This document shows, piece by piece, positions 28,324-37,686 of a stretch of DNA of 64,000 nucleotides. The notes beneath the pieces were generated by a model. It was given only the letters and a program-made list of their open reading frames with translations. It did no database searches and was not told where the DNA came from. Source of the stretch: Bacillus vallismortis (GTDB lineage: Bacteria > Bacillota > Bacilli > Bacillales > Bacillaceae); assembly GCF_040784915.1 (NCBI RefSeq), contig NZ_CP160797.1, positions 635,001 through 699,000 of the forward strand, written 5' to 3'. A program made the position numbers and the translations under genes. The number at the start of each line of letters is the position of its first letter. Position 1 is the first letter of the stretch.

Positions 28324-28362
28324 TGAGACTGTAATCTAGAAAAGATAAATGAGTGTGATCAT

Positions 28363-29325
28363 ATGCGTAGTCATTCTGTTGTTTGTATTGGAGAATTGTT
28401 AATTGATTTCTTTTGTACCGATGTTGATGTTGATTTAATGGAAGGCCGCCATTTCTTGAAAAGTGCCGGCGGCGCACCGGCGAATGTGTCAGCGGCCATT
28501 GCCAAGCTGGGCGGAGACGCCGCTTTCAGCGGAAAAGTAGGCAAGGATCCGTTTGGGTATTTTCTGAAGCAAACATTGGACGCTGCACAGGTGGATACCT
28601 CCATGCTGGTCATGGATGAGAAAGCGCCTACAACGCTTGCGTTTGTTTCGTTAAAGCAAAATGGGGAGCGCGATTTTGTTTTTAATAGAGGCGCGGACGC
28701 TTTGTTTACGCTGGAGGATATTGATCAGGAAAAACTAAACGAAGCGAAAATCCTTCATTTCGGCTCAGCGACGGCATTGTTATCAGATCCGTTTTGCTCA
28801 GCTTATTTACAGCTGATGTCGATTGTGAAAGACAATGGACAGTTTATATCGTTCGACCCTAACTATCGTGAGGATTTATGGAAGGGAAGGGTTTCAGAGT
28901 TTGTAAGTGTCGCAAAAAAAGCGATTACTGTAAGTGATGTTGTGAAAGTCAGTGACGAGGAACTGGAGATCATCAGCGGTGCGAAGGATCACGAAAAGGG
29001 TGTTGCGATCCTTCATGAGATTGGAGCCAAAATTGTTGCTGTGACACTTGGGAAAAGCGGAACGCTTCTTTCGAATGGAAAAGATCATGAAATCATTCCG
29101 AGCATTCCGGTTACATCAATTGACTCAACAGGAGCGGGAGATGCTTTTGTCGGCGCCGCTTTATATCAATTGGCAAACACGGATCAGATTCAATCTGTTG
29201 ATGCTGATTTTGCGAAGCTGCGTGAGATTGTGGCGTTTGCCAATAAGGTGGGCGCTCTTGTGTGCACTAAAATCGGGGCGATCGATGCACTGCCCAGCAT
29301 GGAAGAGATTGAAGTTTATTTGTGA
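28363..29325 (+). CDS. ydjE: PfkB-family sugar kinase YdjE
   Basis: A 320-residue ribokinase/fructokinase-type kinase. The N-terminal [16 protein letters not shown] is PfkB signature 1 and [15 protein letters not shown] signature 2, with the catalytic aspartate in GAGD. Position and sequence match ydjE of B. subtilis, annotated as a fructokinase-like enzyme; the true sugar is not shown by sequence. The ATG at 28363 has only a weak ribosome binding site. A cre-like site overlaps its promoter, fitting a role in carbohydrate use. A terminator follows directly. Confidence 0.88.
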   Translation: MRSHSVVCIGELLIDFFCTDVDVDLMEGRHFLKSAGGAPANVSAAIAKLGGDAAFSGKVGKDPFGYFLKQTLDAAQVDTSMLVMDEKAPTTLAFVSLKQNGERDFVFNRGADALFTLEDIDQEKLNEAKILHFGSATALLSDPFCSAYLQLMSIVKDNGQFISFDPNYREDLWKGRVSEFVSVAKKAITVSDVVKVSDEELEIISGAKDHEKGVAILHEIGAKIVAVTLGKSGTLLSNGKDHEIIPSIPVTSIDSTGAGDAFVGAALYQLANTDQIQSVDADFAKLREIVAFANKVGALVCTKIGAIDALPSMEEIEVYL

Positions 29326-29330
29326 CCATC

Positions 29331-29379
29331 GAGGATGTTTTCTTGAAAGTCTTTGGACTTTGGGAAACATCCTTTTTTA
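29331..29379 (+). terminator. ydjE terminator
   Basis: GGATGTTT (29333) pairs with AAACATCC (29365), followed by TTTTTT. Confidence 0.85.
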
Positions 29380-29453
29380 TATTGTGCGTAAATGTTAAAT
29401 TCGGGTAAAAAGTTATGTATTTTCTATTAGGATTTCATTTTTTATTAAAAAAG

Positions 29454-29481
29454 TGAAACTTTTAACGATAATAAATAGTAT
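29454..29481 (+). promoter_or_regulatory. Candidate SigW promoter of pspA-ydjGHI
   Basis: TGAAAC with a T-run after it (29454-29463) is a good ECF -35 element. The -10 is poorer: AGTA at 29477-29480 after 17 bases instead of CGTA. The pspA operon of B. subtilis is known to belong to the SigW envelope-stress regulon, which supports the call. Confidence 0.55.
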
Positions 29482-29522
29482 ATGTGGTAAGAAGTTTAAC
29501 GAAATAGCGGAGGAACTACATG

Positions 29523-30206
29523 ATGAGTATAATAACGAGATTCAAAGATATTATGTCGGCGAATATCAATGCTTTGTTGGATAAGGCTGAAAATCCAGAG
29601 AAAATGGCAGATCAATATTTAAGAAACATGAACAGCGATTTGTCTAAGGTAAAGGCAGAAACAGCAGCCGTTATGGCTGAGGAGCAAAGGACAAAAAGAG
29701 AATTACGTGAATGCCAGGCAGACATGGAGAAAATGGAAAGCTATGCGATGAAGGCGCTGCAAGCGGGGAATGAGGGCGATGCGAGAACATTCCTTGAAAG
29801 AAAAACATCTTTAGGATCAAAGCTTTCTGAGCTGCAGACGGCGAATCAAATGGCTGCTGCCAATGCCGCGCAAATGAGAAAGATGCATGACAAACTGGTG
29901 TCTGACATTGGAGAGCTGGAAGCACGCAAAAATATGATCAAGGCGAAGTGGGCAGTAGCGAAAACGCAAGATAGAATGAACAAGCTGGGCGCTTCTGTTT
30001 CGGGTGCCAGCCAATCAATGTCTGCATTCGGCAGAATGGAGGACAAAGTAAATCAGGCACTTGATCAGGCGAATGCAATGGCTGAACTGAACAGCGCTCC
30101 GCTGGATGATATTGATGATCTGACTGCTAAATATGATACTGTCGGTTCAAGTCAGGTGGATGATGAACTTGCGGCGTTAAAAGCGAAAATGATGCTCGAT
30201 AAATAA
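29523..30206 (+). CDS. pspA: Phage-shock protein A homologue PspA (YdjF)
   Basis: A 227-residue PspA/IM30/ESCRT-III-like protein that coats and protects the inner face of the membrane under stress. The whole chain is helical and charged, with the N-terminal amphipathic helix MSIITRFKDIMSANINALLDKAENPEKM typical of the family, here quoted in part, and a conserved middle with QAGNEGDARTFLERK. Two ATGs are adjacent (29520 and 29523); the second gives the known 227 residues. GGAGG precedes it. It heads the four-gene unit pspA-ydjG-ydjH-ydjI. Confidence 0.92.
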   Translation: MSIITRFKDIMSANINALLDKAENPEKMADQYLRNMNSDLSKVKAETAAVMAEEQRTKRELRECQADMEKMESYAMKALQAGNEGDARTFLERKTSLGSKLSELQTANQMAAANAAQMRKMHDKLVSDIGELEARKNMIKAKWAVAKTQDRMNKLGASVSGASQSMSAFGRMEDKVNQALDQANAMAELNSAPLDDIDDLTAKYDTVGSSQVDDELAALKAKMMLDK

Positions 30207-30216
30207 TACATAGGAG

Positions 30217-30249
30217 GCCGCAGCTTTTCGGCTGCGGCACATTTTATCA
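30217..30249 (+). terminator. Hairpin between pspA and ydjG
   Basis: GCCGCAGC pairs with GCTGCGGC around TTTTCG. A short ACATTTTAT tail follows instead of a full T-run, so it probably lowers, not stops, transcription into ydjGHI and may stabilise pspA mRNA. Confidence 0.65.
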
Positions 30250-30271
30250 TAAGATGTGAGAGGGAACGGTA

Positions 30272-31297
30272 ATGATAATATCTTATAAGTGTCCGAACTG
30301 CGGCAGTGATATGGCATTTGACAGTGAATCCGGGTCGTTATCCTGCGGCAGCTGCGGAAGACAGGACAATATTGAAAGCCTTCCGAAAGAAAACATTGCG
30401 GCGCGGTTTTCTGATGATGAAGCAAAGGAATATCAATGTGAAAACTGCGGTGCCGTTTTAATGACGGAAGCTGAAACGACAGCGACAACGTGCAGTTTTT
30501 GCGGAGGTGCTGCTATACTTGCCGATCGTTTATCAGGACATTTGGCGCCGGCGAAGGTCATTCCATTTACAATCAGTAAACAAGAAGCAGAGCAGGCATT
30601 TCGAAAGTGGTGCAAAAAAGGTCTTCTGACACCAAGAGGTTTCATGTCGGCTGATCGTATTAAAAGCATCACCGGCATGTATATTCCATTTTGGATGTTT
30701 GATTTAAATAGTGAAGTACAGGTGACAGCGAACTGTACCAGAGTCCATCAATATGAAGAAGGGGATTATATTTGCACGGAAACAGAGCACTTTGAAGCGT
30801 TTCGTGATATCAATCTCGATTATTTGAAAATTCCTGTGGATGCCTCTGAAAAAATGAAAGATGAATTAATGGATAAATTGGAGCCTTATTCATACGATGA
30901 GCTGAAGGACTTTCAAACGGCATATTTGGCCGGTTATATTGCGGAAAAATACAATTATACCGATGAGGAGCTTTTTCCGAGGGCAAAAGAGAAAGTCAGC
31001 AATTATATAGATTCATACATACATTCTACTTTTTCCGGATATACGTCAGTCAATGTGAGGGACAAACATATTCACACGAAAAACGTGAACAGCTTTTACG
31101 TTCTGCTTCCCGTTTGGATGGTCAGTTACGATTATGAAAGAGCAGAGCATACTTTTGCGATGAACGGGCAAACAGGCAAGGTTGTCGGAAAGCCGCCGAT
31201 CAGTTCAGGAAAAGTGGCGGCGTGGTTTAGCGGAATAGCAGGCGGGGCATTTCTTGCGTTGAAGCTCGTCTCATTGATGATGGGAGGCGGATTTTGA
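30272..31297 (+). CDS. ydjG: Zinc-ribbon membrane-associated protein YdjG
   Basis: A 341-residue protein with two zinc ribbons at the N-terminus (YKCPNCGSD...SCGSCG and YQCENCGAV...CSFCGG). A middle domain follows, and a C-terminal transmembrane helix (FSGIAGGAFLALKLVSLMM). It matches YdjG, which in B. subtilis works with YdjH and YdjI; reports link them to membrane recruitment of PspA. The function of the middle domain is unknown to me. Its stop overlaps the ydjH start in TGATG. Confidence 0.85.
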   Translation: MIISYKCPNCGSDMAFDSESGSLSCGSCGRQDNIESLPKENIAARFSDDEAKEYQCENCGAVLMTEAETTATTCSFCGGAAILADRLSGHLAPAKVIPFTISKQEAEQAFRKWCKKGLLTPRGFMSADRIKSITGMYIPFWMFDLNSEVQVTANCTRVHQYEEGDYICTETEHFEAFRDINLDYLKIPVDASEKMKDELMDKLEPYSYDELKDFQTAYLAGYIAEKYNYTDEELFPRAKEKVSNYIDSYIHSTFSGYTSVNVRDKHIHTKNVNSFYVLLPVWMVSYDYERAEHTFAMNGQTGKVVGKPPISSGKVAAWFSGIAGGAFLALKLVSLMMGGGF

Positions 31298-32061
31298 TGC
31301 GGGGATTTTTCGGGAAAGCGATTTTTGTTGTGCTGGCTGTTTTCATCATGATGCCGGTACTGGGGATCGGAGCGGTGAGAGCTTCTGAATCACAGCAGCA
31401 TGTGTATGACCATGCTCATCTATTATCGAAAGCAGAAATCGGAAAACTCGAATCTCTCTCGGCAGAGCTGGGGGCAAAGAGGGACACTGATTTCATCATT
31501 ATTACGACAAAAAGCACGAACGGTGAGGATATTGCCGATTATGCCGGCGACTTTTATGATCGTTACGGAAAAGGCAGTACAGCTATTTTAACGATTGATA
31601 TGGCGGATAGAGAAGTATTCATCGCGGGCTTCAAAAAAGCTGAAAAGTATTTGGACAACAGCAGGCTAAACAGCATCAGAAATACGATTTCATCTGATTT
31701 ATCAAATGAAGATTATTTCAAAGCTTTTCAGACATATATTCAGCTTTCCTATAAAGATATGGGCATAAAACCGGGAATCAATCCCGACAACATATTCTTT
31801 ACATGGTGGTTTCAGCTCATTGTTGCCATCGCAGTCGGAGGCATCGCGGTTTCAATCATGCTTTATCATGCAGGCGGCAAAGTAACGGTTAATGGGAATA
31901 CATATATGGATCAACGTACGTCCGATGTGATTGATCAATATGACACTTATATCAGAACGACTGTAACAAGAGAAAGAAAACCGTCAAATGATAAAGACAG
32001 CGGCGATGGCGGGGTTACGAAAGGCGGTACGTCATACAGCGGAAGCCGCGGCAGTTTCTAA
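31297..32061 (+). CDS. ydjH: TPM-domain membrane protein YdjH
   Basis: A 254-residue protein with an N-terminal signal/anchor (FGKAIFVVLAVFIMMPVLGIGAV). A TPM (Psb32/MOLO-type) extracytoplasmic domain beginning VYDHAHLLSKAEIGKLE follows. A second membrane helix (QLIVAIAVGGIAVSIMLYH) precedes a glycine/serine-rich cytoplasmic tail (GGTSYSGSRGSF). The ATG 31297 shares bases with the ydjG stop and is preferred over TTG 31294. It is co-transcribed with pspA and ydjGI. Confidence 0.85.
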   Translation: MRGFFGKAIFVVLAVFIMMPVLGIGAVRASESQQHVYDHAHLLSKAEIGKLESLSAELGAKRDTDFIIITTKSTNGEDIADYAGDFYDRYGKGSTAILTIDMADREVFIAGFKKAEKYLDNSRLNSIRNTISSDLSNEDYFKAFQTYIQLSYKDMGIKPGINPDNIFFTWWFQLIVAIAVGGIAVSIMLYHAGGKVTVNGNTYMDQRTSDVIDQYDTYIRTTVTRERKPSNDKDSGDGGVTKGGTSYSGSRGSF

Positions 32062-32091
32062 AAGTAAGAAATAGAGAAAGGGAGAGGCATA

Positions 32092-33063
32092 ATGTCGTTT
32101 TTCAGAAATCAATTAGCGAATGTAGTTGAGTGGGAAGAATTTAGAGATGATATGATTTTTTATAAATGGAACAATCGTGAAATTAAAAAAGGGAGCCGTT
32201 TAATCATTCGTCCCGGACAGGATGCTGTGTTTTTGAGCAATGGCAGGGTTGAAGGGATGTTTCAAGATGACGGTGATTATGATATTGAATCTGAGATTAT
32301 TCCATTCCTGTCAACATTAAAGGGCTTTAAGTTTGGGTTTAACAGCGGCATGCGCGCCGAGGTGCTGTTTGTTAATACGAAGGAATTTACCGTAAGATGG
32401 GGAACAAAGCAGGCGATAAATATTCCGGCAGCGGGAATGCCTGGCGGGATGCCGATTCGCGCGAACGGCACATTTAATTTCAAGGTGCAGGACTATATCA
32501 GCTTGATTGATAAAATCGCCGGCGTGAAGGATCAGTATTTTGTAGAGGATATTAAAACCCGGATCACTTCCATTCTGGATCAGCTTCTTATGAAGTGGAT
32601 CACTAGAGAAGGGAAAGACATGTTTAATCTCCAAGCCAACGCTTTTGACATTGCGAAGGGGATTCAAGAAGACTTAGATATGCAATTAATCAGCGACGGA
32701 ATGACGATCACCGGTTTTCAAATCATGAGCTTTAATTACCCTCAAGAGGTTCAAGATATGATTACAAAGAACGCTTCCTACGGCATGGTTGGGGATGTAA
32801 ATAGATACCAGCAAATTTCAATGACGGATGGAATGGCGTCCGGAAAGATGAGCGGAGGCGGGGCGGCTTCTGATATGGCTGGAATGATGATGGGAATGAA
32901 TATGGCCAACCAGATGATGAATCAAATGAATCAGAATCAGCAGGCGCAGTCATCAGGATCACAGTCATCTGGCAGCGGAAGCAAACCAAATTTCTGTCCG
33001 AACTGCGGCACAAAAACCGGTGAAGCTAATTTTTGCCCGAATTGCGGCCAAAAGCTTGTGTAA
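32092..33063 (+). CDS. ydjI: SPFH-domain protein with C-terminal zinc ribbon YdjI
   Basis: A 323-residue protein with an SPFH/band-7 domain (about residues 30-230, including VRWGTKQAINIP and ITGFQIMSFNYP). A methionine/glutamine-rich spacer (MMGMNMANQMMNQMNQNQQ) and a double-CxxC zinc ribbon at the very end (NFCPNCGTKTGEANFCPNC) follow. It resembles the virion-core/YdjI type of SPFH proteins and in B. subtilis is needed to bring PspA to the membrane. It is the last gene of the operon and a strong terminator follows. Confidence 0.88.
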   Translation: MSFFRNQLANVVEWEEFRDDMIFYKWNNREIKKGSRLIIRPGQDAVFLSNGRVEGMFQDDGDYDIESEIIPFLSTLKGFKFGFNSGMRAEVLFVNTKEFTVRWGTKQAINIPAAGMPGGMPIRANGTFNFKVQDYISLIDKIAGVKDQYFVEDIKTRITSILDQLLMKWITREGKDMFNLQANAFDIAKGIQEDLDMQLISDGMTITGFQIMSFNYPQEVQDMITKNASYGMVGDVNRYQQISMTDGMASGKMSGGGAASDMAGMMMGMNMANQMMNQMNQNQQAQSSGSQSSGSGSKPNFCPNCGTKTGEANFCPNCGQKLV

Positions 33064-33075
33064 GAATGATACAGT

Positions 33076-33113
33076 GAAAAGTCCGGAGTGGTCAGACACT
33101 CGGGACTTTTTTT
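33076..33113. terminator. ydjI terminator
   Basis: AAAAGTCCgGAGTG pairs with CACTCgGGACTTTT, followed by TTTT. It lies between convergent ydjI and ydjJ. Confidence 0.85.
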
Positions 33114-34132
33114 ATGCGTTGTCTATTGTCTGCTCCTGAACAGGCCATTTTCGGGCACCAGCTTGGACAATGCCTAGCAGCAATTGACGCCGTTCCTGTA
33201 AAGAATGGATAGCCGTTTGGAATGTCTGCTTTGATAAAGTGGGTATGCCTTTTTGTTGAAGCTTTGTGATGTCTGGTTCCGGCGGCGCTTGTTCAGCTGA
33301 ATGGATATACGCGGTATGAACGGTATCCAAATAGTTTTTAATGCTTGAGCGCGTTTCTTTGATGTGAAGCTGGTTCGGCTGATATTGTTCAGGAATGCCG
33401 TATTTCAAAATGGTTAATGCCTCATCCAATACAGTGACAGCTATAATGGATGATTCCTGGCGCTGCGTGCTATGGTAAAAATGAAGAATAGGGAAGGCGT
33501 AATGCTGAGCGGTCAGCTTTCCCAGCTCTGATGAGATCGTGACAAGAAGAAAATCAATGTCGTGAAAATCTTTGCCGTTCCATGCATTCTGGACAATTTC
33601 AGTTCCGTCACGCCCCACGCCCCACGCTTAATACACCTTGGGCAAAGGAGCGCTTTTGGTTAACCGCACTTAATACGGAAATCAAATAGGTGACAGAAAA
33701 TGTGATTGTGAGGAGGCCATGAGCTGTTTCTATGACCGTGACGAGCTTCCATAGGTCTCCGTTTGGTGCGAGGTCGCCATTCCCTAATGTAAACATGACA
33801 TAACCGGTAAAATAAATTCGGTCTGACAAGGATGCCGGTTCTTTCGTTTGAGTGTCCATAAGTGAATGGGGGTCACTTGAGAAAATCAAAAACCACCCGT
33901 CCCAAAATAAAATGATCCATATCACTAATGTCAGGCATAACAGCAGAGGACCTGCCGTGCTGAGAACCTTTGCGTGGTCTCCGCTGATTTTGCGGAAGCC
34001 TTTCCACAGCCATGCTGACAAACATCTTGTGATCGGGCCTGCGCCGCTCTCTAACCATAATGTGGTCCATAAAAAATCGATCATGCCTGCTGTTAACAAT
34101 AAAAGGCCTGCAATGACATAAACCTCATTCAA
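33112..34132 (-). pseudogene. ydjJ: Two-pore-type potassium-channel-like protein YdjJ, frameshifted by a 7-bp tandem duplication
   Basis: The N-terminal 174 residues (33608-34132) have several membrane helices and a selectivity-filter-like segment FTLGNGDLAP, and stop after LSVGRGA. The C-terminal 167 residues (33112-33618) are a soluble domain in another frame. The junction holds ACGCCCC twice in tandem (33610-33616 and 33617-33623). Removing one copy joins the frames as LSVGRDGTEIVQ, giving one protein of about 339 residues, the size of YdjJ. The duplication is therefore the cause of the break. Such a repeat can revert by slippage, so the gene may switch on and off. Confidence 0.85.
33610..33623. 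repeat. 7-bp tandem duplication in ydjJ
   Basis: ACGCCCC twice in direct tandem. One copy restores the ydjJ frame, two copies break it. Confidence 0.9.
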
Positions 34133-34407
34133 TTTTGTTGCCTCCCTTAGCCAGCCATCTTTTCTTTTTTATTTCCTTTTACCTTTAGTCTGAAACAATT
34201 GTTCAAATGTTTGATAAGAAAGTCATTGTATAGAAGAAAAACAGGAGGAGTTACCCAACAGTTAACCATCTTGTCGTTGATAGCAGATAAACAGAAACTC
34301 ACAGAAATTTTGACTAGATTTACTTATTTTCACAAAGAAAAAAGTTCATTTTCCCCTTGAATTGATGATTTTTCTTTGATTAGATAAAAAATTTTCAGAA
34401 ATTTATA

Positions 34408-34436
34408 TTGACTGTAAGTGTTTTTATAATTATGAT
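34408..34436 (+). promoter_or_regulatory. SigA promoter of iolT
   Basis: TTGACT (34408-34413), 17-base spacer, TATGAT (34431-34436). It leaves a leader of about 290 bases before iolT. Confidence 0.75.
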
Positions 34437-34559
34437 AATATCAGAAGTAACAAAAATGTCACTATTATATTACTAAAATAGAACTATCAAGTGACTATAA
34501 AGTAACAAGTTGTCGAGTGTATGTGCAAAGAAATGCTCACTGTTTTTTTTAGATGAAAA

Positions 34560-34573
34560 TGAAATCGCTTCCA
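34560..34573 (+). promoter_or_regulatory. cre-like site in the iolT leader
   Basis: TGAAATCGCTTCCA fits the CcpA site except for one base in the left half. It is placed downstream of the promoter, as a roadblock. The remaining 34133-34736 stretch shows no gene; IolR sites are expected but I cannot place them reliably. Confidence 0.45.
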
Positions 34574-34736
34574 AAAGAACTGAGAGGCTAAGCTGAAGGG
34601 AAGGTAATGAGGCCATTGGATAAACATGAAGAATTTTTTCTGAAGCCTTCTCACCAGATGTAAGAAAAGCAGCAACCCTAGAATAAGTTTTTGAAATACG
34701 CAGTAATCGATTTTGAAAAAGACTGGGGGAAACAGT

Positions 34737-36158
34737 ATGAATAAACAAGGTAATCAAATGTCATTTTTACGTACAGTTATTATAGTCTCGACTTTCGGCG
34801 GTCTCCTCTTCGGTTATGATACGGGAGTGCTTAATGGAGCTTTGCCGTATATGGGAGAGCCGGACCAGCTTAACCTCAATGCCTTCACAGAGGGGCTTGT
34901 CACCAGTTCACTTCTTTTTGGAGCCGCATTGGGTGCCGTATTTGGCGGCAGGATGTCTGATTTTAACGGCCGCCGCAAAAATATTTTGTTCCTCGCTGTT
35001 ATATTTTTCATATCAACGCTCGGGTGTACGTTTGCTCCAAATGTAACGATCATGATTATCTCCCGTTTTGTGCTCGGAATTGCGGTCGGGGGCGCATCAG
35101 TTACGGTTCCTGCCTATTTAGCGGAGATGTCTCCTATGGAAAGCAGGGGGCGGATGGTGACGCAGAATGAACTGATGATTGTATCAGGACAGCTTTTGGC
35201 CTTTATTTTTAATGCGATTCTCGGAACAACAATGGGAGACAGCTCCAATGTGTGGAGATTTATGCTCGTCATTGCGTCGCTCCCTGCGGTATTCTTGTTT
35301 TTCGGTATGCTTAGAATGCCTGAGAGTCCTCGCTGGCTCGTCTCTAAAGGGAGAAAAGAAGATGCTTTGCGGGTTTTGAAAAAAATTAGGGATGAAAAGC
35401 AGGCTGCGTCTGAGCTGGAAGAAATTGAATTCGCTTTCAAAAAAGAAGATAAGCTTGAAAAAGCGACGTTTAAAGATCTTGCGGTACCGTGGGTGCGCCG
35501 GATTGTGTTCATTGGAATCGGGATTGCGATTGTACAGCAAATTACAGGTGTAAACTCAATTATGTATTATGGTACTGAAATTTTAAGAGATGCCGGTTTT
35601 CAAACGAAAGCCGCATTAATCGGAAATATCGCGAATGGCGTGATTTCGGTATTGGCAACATTCGTCGGAATCTGGCTGCTAGGGAAAGTTGGCCGCCGGC
35701 CGATGCTGATGACAGGTTTGATCGGTACGACAACGGCATTATTGCTGATCGGGATATTCTCACTTGTGCTCGAAGGATCACCGGCTCTTCCATATGTGGT
35801 TCTGTCGTTAACAGTGACATTCCTTGCATTTCAGCAGGGTGCGATCTCGCCAGTGACGTGGCTGATGCTTTCTGAGATTTTCCCGCTCCGCCTTCGCGGT
35901 TTGGGAATGGGGGTCACGGTATTCTGTCTGTGGATGGTGAATTTTGCAGTCAGTTTCACTTTCCCGATATTGCTGGCCGCGATTGGGCTGTCCACAACGT
36001 TCTTTATCTTCGTTGTACTAGGAATTTGCTCTGTATTGTTTGTGAAGACATTTTTACCGGAAACGAAAGGGCTTTCGCTTGAGCAGCTGGAGGATAATTT
36101 CCGCGCTTATGTTCGCGGCGAGGCGAAGAAAGATTCCAGCTCTGAAGTGGTTGGATAA
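34737..36158 (+). CDS. iolT: Major myo-inositol transporter IolT (YdjK)
   Basis: A 473-residue sugar-porter MFS protein with 12 membrane segments. It shows GYDTGVLNGALPYM in helix 1, GGRMSDFNGRRK (the loop 2-3 motif), PESPRWLVSKGR, QQITGVNSIMYYGTEI in helix 7, and the final PETKGLSLEQLE. It brings in inositol and also glucose by proton symport. ATG 34737 is preceded by GGGGGA; an in-frame ATG at 34713 is not supported. It is followed by a bidirectional terminator shared with bdhA. Confidence 0.95.
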   Translation: MNKQGNQMSFLRTVIIVSTFGGLLFGYDTGVLNGALPYMGEPDQLNLNAFTEGLVTSSLLFGAALGAVFGGRMSDFNGRRKNILFLAVIFFISTLGCTFAPNVTIMIISRFVLGIAVGGASVTVPAYLAEMSPMESRGRMVTQNELMIVSGQLLAFIFNAILGTTMGDSSNVWRFMLVIASLPAVFLFFGMLRMPESPRWLVSKGRKEDALRVLKKIRDEKQAASELEEIEFAFKKEDKLEKATFKDLAVPWVRRIVFIGIGIAIVQQITGVNSIMYYGTEILRDAGFQTKAALIGNIANGVISVLATFVGIWLLGKVGRRPMLMTGLIGTTTALLLIGIFSLVLEGSPALPYVVLSLTVTFLAFQQGAISPVTWLMLSEIFPLRLRGLGMGVTVFCLWMVNFAVSFTFPILLAAIGLSTTFFIFVVLGICSVLFVKTFLPETKGLSLEQLEDNFRAYVRGEAKKDSSSEVVG

Positions 36159-36164
36159 GGCATA

Positions 36165-36201
36165 TAAAAAGAATCCGCATCTGTGTGCGGATTCTTTTTT
36201 G
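36165..36201. terminator. Bidirectional terminator iolT/bdhA
   Basis: AAAAGAATCCGCA pairs with TGCGGATTCTTTT, flanked by A and T runs. Confidence 0.9.
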
Positions 36202-36206
36202 TTCCA

Positions 36207-37247
36207 TTAGTTAGGTCTGACAAGGATTTTGACTTGGTTTTTCTCTTTAATAAGAGCCCCGAAGCCTTCCTCGATCAAATCGTCTAATACGATTTTTTTT
36301 GTTACAAGTTTGTCAGCTGCAAAATAACCTTCTTTCATTAATGACAATACAGCCGGGAAGATGTCGCGGTATCCGATAATTCCTTTGACTGTACGTTCTT
36401 TGATGACGATGTCGTTCGGGTGGATTTCAGCGCCTTTTTCCCAAATGCTTACAATGACTGTTTCACCGGCAATTGTAGTGGATTGGATCGCTTGTCGCAG
36501 TACCACTGGAACGCCAGTGACTTCGAATGCTACGTCGACACCGCCTCCAGTACGTTCTGCAATTTCAGCGACTACATCATCTGTTTTGGACGGATCAACG
36601 ATGATGGCTCCAAGCTCCTCAGCTTTTTGCTGGCGTTCAGGTGAAAGCTCGACAGCGTAAATGTCAGTCGCTCCAGCAGCCTTCAGCGCTTCAATCACAA
36701 GAAGCCCGATCGGTCCGCAGCCGAATACAGCCGCTTTGTCACCGGCTTTGATTTTGCTTGAGCGGACAGCGTATAAAGCGACCGCGGAAGGCTCAACAAG
36801 AGCGCCTTGTTCATATGATAATTCCTCAGGAAGTTTGAACAACAGCTCTTCATCTACAGAGACGTATTCAGAGAAACCGCCGCCTCCGCCGGCTAAGCCG
36901 AGGAATCCCATTTGTTCATCAAGGTTGTAGGCGCCCTGGTGACCGTGTGTTGCAAAAATCGGTTCGACTACGACTCGGTCTCCTGCTTTATAATTTTCAA
37001 CGCCTTCGCCGACTTCAACAACTTCACCGGAGAATTCATGGCCCATTGTGACAGGTGCTGTTTCATTCGTTAATGGATGCGGTTTGTCAACCGGAATAAA
37101 GATCGGGCCGCCAAGATACTCGTGTAAATCACTGCCGCAGATACCGCACCATTTGACTTTGATCTTTACTTTTCCCGGCTCTGTTTTTGGCTCTTCAATA
37201 TTTTCAATACGGATATCCTTTTGGTTATGCCATCTTGCTGCCTTCAT
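36207..37247 (-). CDS. bdhA: Acetoin reductase / 2,3-butanediol dehydrogenase BdhA (YdjL)
   Basis: A 346-residue zinc-dependent medium-chain dehydrogenase that interconverts acetoin and 2,3-butanediol with NAD(H). Catalytic zinc ligands C37 (CGICGSD) and H70-E71 (TMGHEFSGEVVEVGEG) are seen. The NAD Rossmann loop is FGCGPIGLLVIEALKAAG. It serves redox balance during fermentation and late growth, which links it to Rex elsewhere in the window by theme only; no Rex box was found upstream. It is a single-gene unit. Confidence 0.95.
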   Translation of the reverse strand: MKAARWHNQKDIRIENIEEPKTEPGKVKIKVKWCGICGSDLHEYLGGPIFIPVDKPHPLTNETAPVTMGHEFSGEVVEVGEGVENYKAGDRVVVEPIFATHGHQGAYNLDEQMGFLGLAGGGGGFSEYVSVDEELLFKLPEELSYEQGALVEPSAVALYAVRSSKIKAGDKAAVFGCGPIGLLVIEALKAAGATDIYAVELSPERQQKAEELGAIIVDPSKTDDVVAEIAERTGGGVDVAFEVTGVPVVLRQAIQSTTIAGETVIVSIWEKGAEIHPNDIVIKERTVKGIIGYRDIFPAVLSLMKEGYFAADKLVTKKIVLDDLIEEGFGALIKEKNQVKILVRPN

Positions 37248-37599
37248 GGATTACCACTCCTATATCTTTTTATATGAGTAATTCCGCACTGATCAATATG
37301 AACTGTTCACAAAATCGCCATTTTTAAAACCAAAAAAGAAATGAAAATTTTATATAATGTAATTTACGTTTTTAAAAAAAGAAATTTTGAAGAAAAAAGA
37401 GTCTCGCACGCTCTTTTTTCTTTATTATGAGAGAGTATGAATCGTTTACATAACTATGAAATTTGGTTTGAACAATACGGTCATGGTTCGTTCATATTGA
37501 ATGCGATAACTACTCTATCAACAATTATAACGCTTATATTCCAATTATAATAGGATAATCTTCCATGGTTTATTTTAGCATTGGTAACTATTCTGACTT
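37248..37599. other. Divergent intergenic region bdhA/ydjM
   Basis: About 350 AT-rich bases holding the bdhA promoter region (reverse) and the upstream part of the ydjM control region. AGAGTCTCGCACGCTCTTTTTTC near 37398-37420 looks like a small hairpin with a T-run. No gene is visible. Confidence 0.5.
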
Positions 37600-37655
37600 T
37601 GTAACATTACTGTAAGGATATTGAAATAAAAATTCCCTGGTTGATCGTGTATAAT
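37600..37655 (+). promoter_or_regulatory. ydjM promoter with WalR box
   Basis: TGTAAC, five bases, TGTAAG (37600-37616) is a perfect WalR (YycF) direct repeat. TATAAT lies at 37650-37655 with no good -35, as expected for an activated promoter. ydjM is a known WalRK target. Confidence 0.8.
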
Positions 37656-37686
37656 TTTTCTAGATGTTAACAAACAGGGGGACGAA

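Noticed and set aside
10644-28362. BsuM restriction-modification genes of strain 168 at this position
   Set aside because: No DNA cytosine methyltransferase motifs (PCQ, ENV) or BsuM-like restriction proteins were found; the content is different.
34713-34736. Upstream extension of iolT
   Set aside because: The ATG at 34713 has no ribosome binding site, while ATG 34737 does and gives the known length.
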